The notes under the pieces are model-generated. The model saw nothing but the letters and a program-made list of their open reading frames with translations. It was not told the origin of the DNA and searched no databases. Shown here piece by piece: positions 20,887 through 22,938 of a stretch of DNA of 22,938 bases. The translations under genes and the position numbers were made by a program. Positions within the stretch are counted from its first letter, which is position 1; each line of letters opens with the position of its first letter. Source of the stretch: Chromera velia (lineage: Eukaryota; Sar; Chromeraceae); assembly GCA_018398765.1 (NCBI GenBank), contig JAHBMJ010002083.1, positions 1-22,938 on the forward strand, written 5' to 3'.

Positions 20887-21879
20887 ATGGAGTTGAACTT
20901 TTTTGAGATCCCGCCAGTGACCAAGTCTTACTTCTTGGCCTCGACCTGTCTGATGATTCTGTGCTCTCTGGACCTGGTCTCGCCCTTCACTCTTTACCTC
21001 AACTGGGGTCTCGTGCTGAGGCACTATCAGGTCAGTCAGTGGAGGCAGTGAGGGAGTGCGCCCCTGGCTTATCTTCTAGCTGTCTTGTACTTCTGTGGTC
21101 ACGGGCTCAGCAGTGATCCTGGGGCGTGTTTTTGGGCAGCAGATTTCAGTACCTATCGGTCGACAGCGAGACAGGAAAGAGGTGACATCATTGCATGGTC
21201 TGAAGAGGAAAGTTTTTTGGGGCCTTAATTTCTGTCTGGATAGTGTGCGAGAAAGTCGAGTTTCTAAAAGGAAAAAGTTTGCGCCCCCGCAAATACCCGT
21301 GAGGTTTGGCTTTCCTTTTGGCATCTTGCGCAACAAAATCAGGAGTCGATCAGCTGAAATCTTGCGCTTTTTGGCTGCAGCTGTGGAGACTTGTGACGTG
21401 TTTTCTCTTCTTCGGAAATTTTGGGCTCCCTTTTTTCTGGAACGCTTATGTCCTGTAAGTTGATGGCTTAGCTTAGTAGGGTGCAGGGACCGTGATTGCA
21501 TGGAATGAATGAAGTGGGCTGAGTCAGGCGTGTGACGGGGGTGTTGATGAGAAGTCAAATTGATGCTTCGACTGAGAACTGTTTGGGAAGGGGCGGGGGT
21601 GAATCTGTGGAGGGAAAAAAATGGAGGGACAGAAGACCAGTTGTAGAGGGTTGGAGAAAGAAGAGTTATTTGTTTTCTTCCTACCTCTATGCCACGTTCT
21701 TCTCTGTTGGAATTTCGTTTTTATTAAGGAAAGCACATACATACACTGCGAGCTGCATGTGTGCAGGGTGTACTATTGCGGTTCTCTCGAAGAGACCTCT
21801 TTCAGCGGCAAGGCGGCCTCCTTTCTCTGGATGATCATCGTCTCTTGTTGGATGCTCCTGGTCAGTCTGTCTATTGGTC

Positions 21880-21917
<38 letters not shown>

Positions 21918-22534
21918 GCTGTCATTCTTTTTTTTTTGTTTTCCCTTTTCTCGTTGTCTTTCTCTATTTGGTTCTCATCGCCTGGAGATTATCCCGCTCT
22001 CCCTCCTTCATTTCTTCTTCCCCCCTATCTCTCTGTCAGTTTGTATTTGCGTCTTTTCATCCATAACTACAACACGTATTCGTACAAGATCAGAAAGAAA
22101 AGGATTCCGTGCGTTTCACTTATCCTTTCCCACTCATCACCTCACTTGACCCTTTTGGGGGGATCCTGAATATCTCCAGTCGTGTTGAGCTCAAATGTTT
22201 GTCGATGGGTAAATAAAATCCTGCAGGGGTTGTCTTATTTTTTCGGGGCGACGTATTTCTTTTCGGGTGCCCTGATTGATGTGATGACCTACGTGTGGGG
22301 TCGACGCAACAGCGCTGCTCGGATGCACGTATTCTTCTTCACCGTCAGGGCTCCGTATCTCCCCTGGTTGGTCTTTGGTCTCTCCGTCTTTCCGTCCGTT
22401 TTTTTCTCTTTCTTCTAACTCTTCTCTTCTCTTCGCACAGTTGTTCCGTCTCCCTTCTCACCCCATCGCCCTCTCCCTCCCTCCGTGCGTGATGTGTCGG
22501 TGTATAAGTTTGTTCCCATGCCACAGTGCGAGTA

Positions 22535-22575
<41 letters not shown>

Positions 22576-22581
22576 GGGTGT

Positions 22582-22619
<38 letters not shown>

Positions 22620-22644
22620 GTGTGTGTGTAGGTGTGTGTGTGTG

Positions 22645-22679
<35 letters not shown>

Positions 22680-22682
22680 GTG

Positions 22683-22733
<51 letters not shown>

Positions 22734-22938
22734 GTGTGTGTGTCCGGAACGAATTTGTTTACCCTCGTGCCCTGTCTCGTCTGGAGTGAGCATGGATGCG
22801 CCTGCTGGTCCTTTCATGTTTTTGATTCCTCTTTCATGTTTTGTTGCTTGCTGGCGTGCTTGATTGCTTGCAGGGTTCTTGCGGGAATGTCTTTTCTCCT
22901 CGGGTGGCCTGTTAAGGATCATATCCTCGGAATAGCGG
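20887..22938 (+). CDS. Derlin (Der1-like) membrane protein, partial at right edge
   Basis: Exons: 20887-21030, 21381-21454, 21767-21860, 22227-22366, 22874-22938 (continues beyond the window). Phases agree at all four junctions. The 172 residues seen follow derlin order: IPPVTKSYF (8-16), LVSPFTLYLN (30-39), the conserved loop LWRLVTCFLFFG (49-60), YCGSLEETSFSGKAA (76-90), TYVWGRRN (near 125), APYLPWVLAGMSFLLG (about 146-161) and the start of the GIAxGH motif at the edge. Derlins are multi-pass rhomboid-like pseudoproteases that help retrotranslocate misfolded proteins from the ER with Cdc48/p97. Organisms with red-derived plastids also use a copy (sDer1, SELMA) to import plastid proteins. 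The N-terminus has no bipartite leader, which favours the ER form. ATG 20887 is the first in-frame ATG and gives the usual short lead. The last codon seen is within the sixth-helix region. Confidence 0.9.
21883..21912. repeat. (CT)n microsatellite in derlin intron 3
   Basis: About 14 CT units begin 23 nt after the exon 3 donor. Confidence 0.85.
22537..22743. repeat. Long interrupted (GT)n microsatellite in derlin intron 4
   Basis: About 207 bp of GT units with recurring GGTGTAGGTGTG-type interruptions lie within the 22367-22873 intron. Val/Cys or His/Thr reading frames over it are repeat artefacts. Confidence 0.9.

Noticed and set aside
22458..22922. His/Thr-rich and Val/Cys-rich open frames
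   Set aside because: These are artefacts of the (GT)n repeat within derlin intron 4.

Overview
This window looks like nuclear DNA of an intron-rich, complex protist. The best guess is an alveolate close to apicomplexans, such as a chromerid alga of the Chromera/Vitrella kind. The reasons are many short GT..AG introns, dinucleotide microsatellites inside introns, a helical-repeat protein of the type expanded in apicomplexans and chromerids, an ankyrin protein, and recurrent TGCATGCA palindromes resembling a known ApiAP2 DNA motif. Nothing looks bacterial: there are no operons and no ribosome binding sites. The taxon is an inference. The gene models were built by hand from reading frame, splice sites and protein-family similarity.

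Layout. 1-405 (-): endonuclease part of a LINE-type retrotransposon, running off the left edge, with one in-frame stop. 813-2302 (-): ankyrin-repeat gene with an in-frame TAG in its second exon. 2303-2866: divergent promoter region. 2867-6754 (+): five-exon gene for an 811-residue heptatricopeptide-like (HPR) protein. 6755-8164: mostly AT-rich, no gene seen. 8165-8966 (-): a decayed or unusually spliced gene for a secreted protein. 9451-9776: MITE-like element with 36-bp terminal inverted repeats. 9932-11555 (+): unrecognised 511-residue protein. 11560-12218: large purine-rich microsatellite tract. 12219-14018: no convincing gene, but an imperfect direct duplication at 13592-13896. 14019-14422 (+): weak possible coding segment. 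14504-19850 (-): ten-exon DEAD-box RNA helicase of the MAK5/DDX24 family, 807 residues. 19851-20886: divergent promoter region. 20887-22938 (+): derlin (Der1-like) gene, five exons seen, the last cut by the right edge.

How they fit together. These are independent nuclear genes, not a pathway. The helicase serves 60S ribosome assembly in the nucleolus. The derlin acts in membrane protein dislocation (ERAD, or a plastid-derived relative). The HPR protein is probably an organelle RNA-binding factor. The helicase, HPR and derlin models close in frame across every splice junction and give the expected family motifs in order, so they are the firmest calls.

Most unusual are the splice sites. Six of 19 inferred 5' splice sites read GTCAGT, and more than half have a pyrimidine at intron position +3. 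Several introns open with tandem GTCA repeats. One donor of the HPR gene is duplicated exactly 96 bp downstream, in frame. No new defence or mobile system was found.
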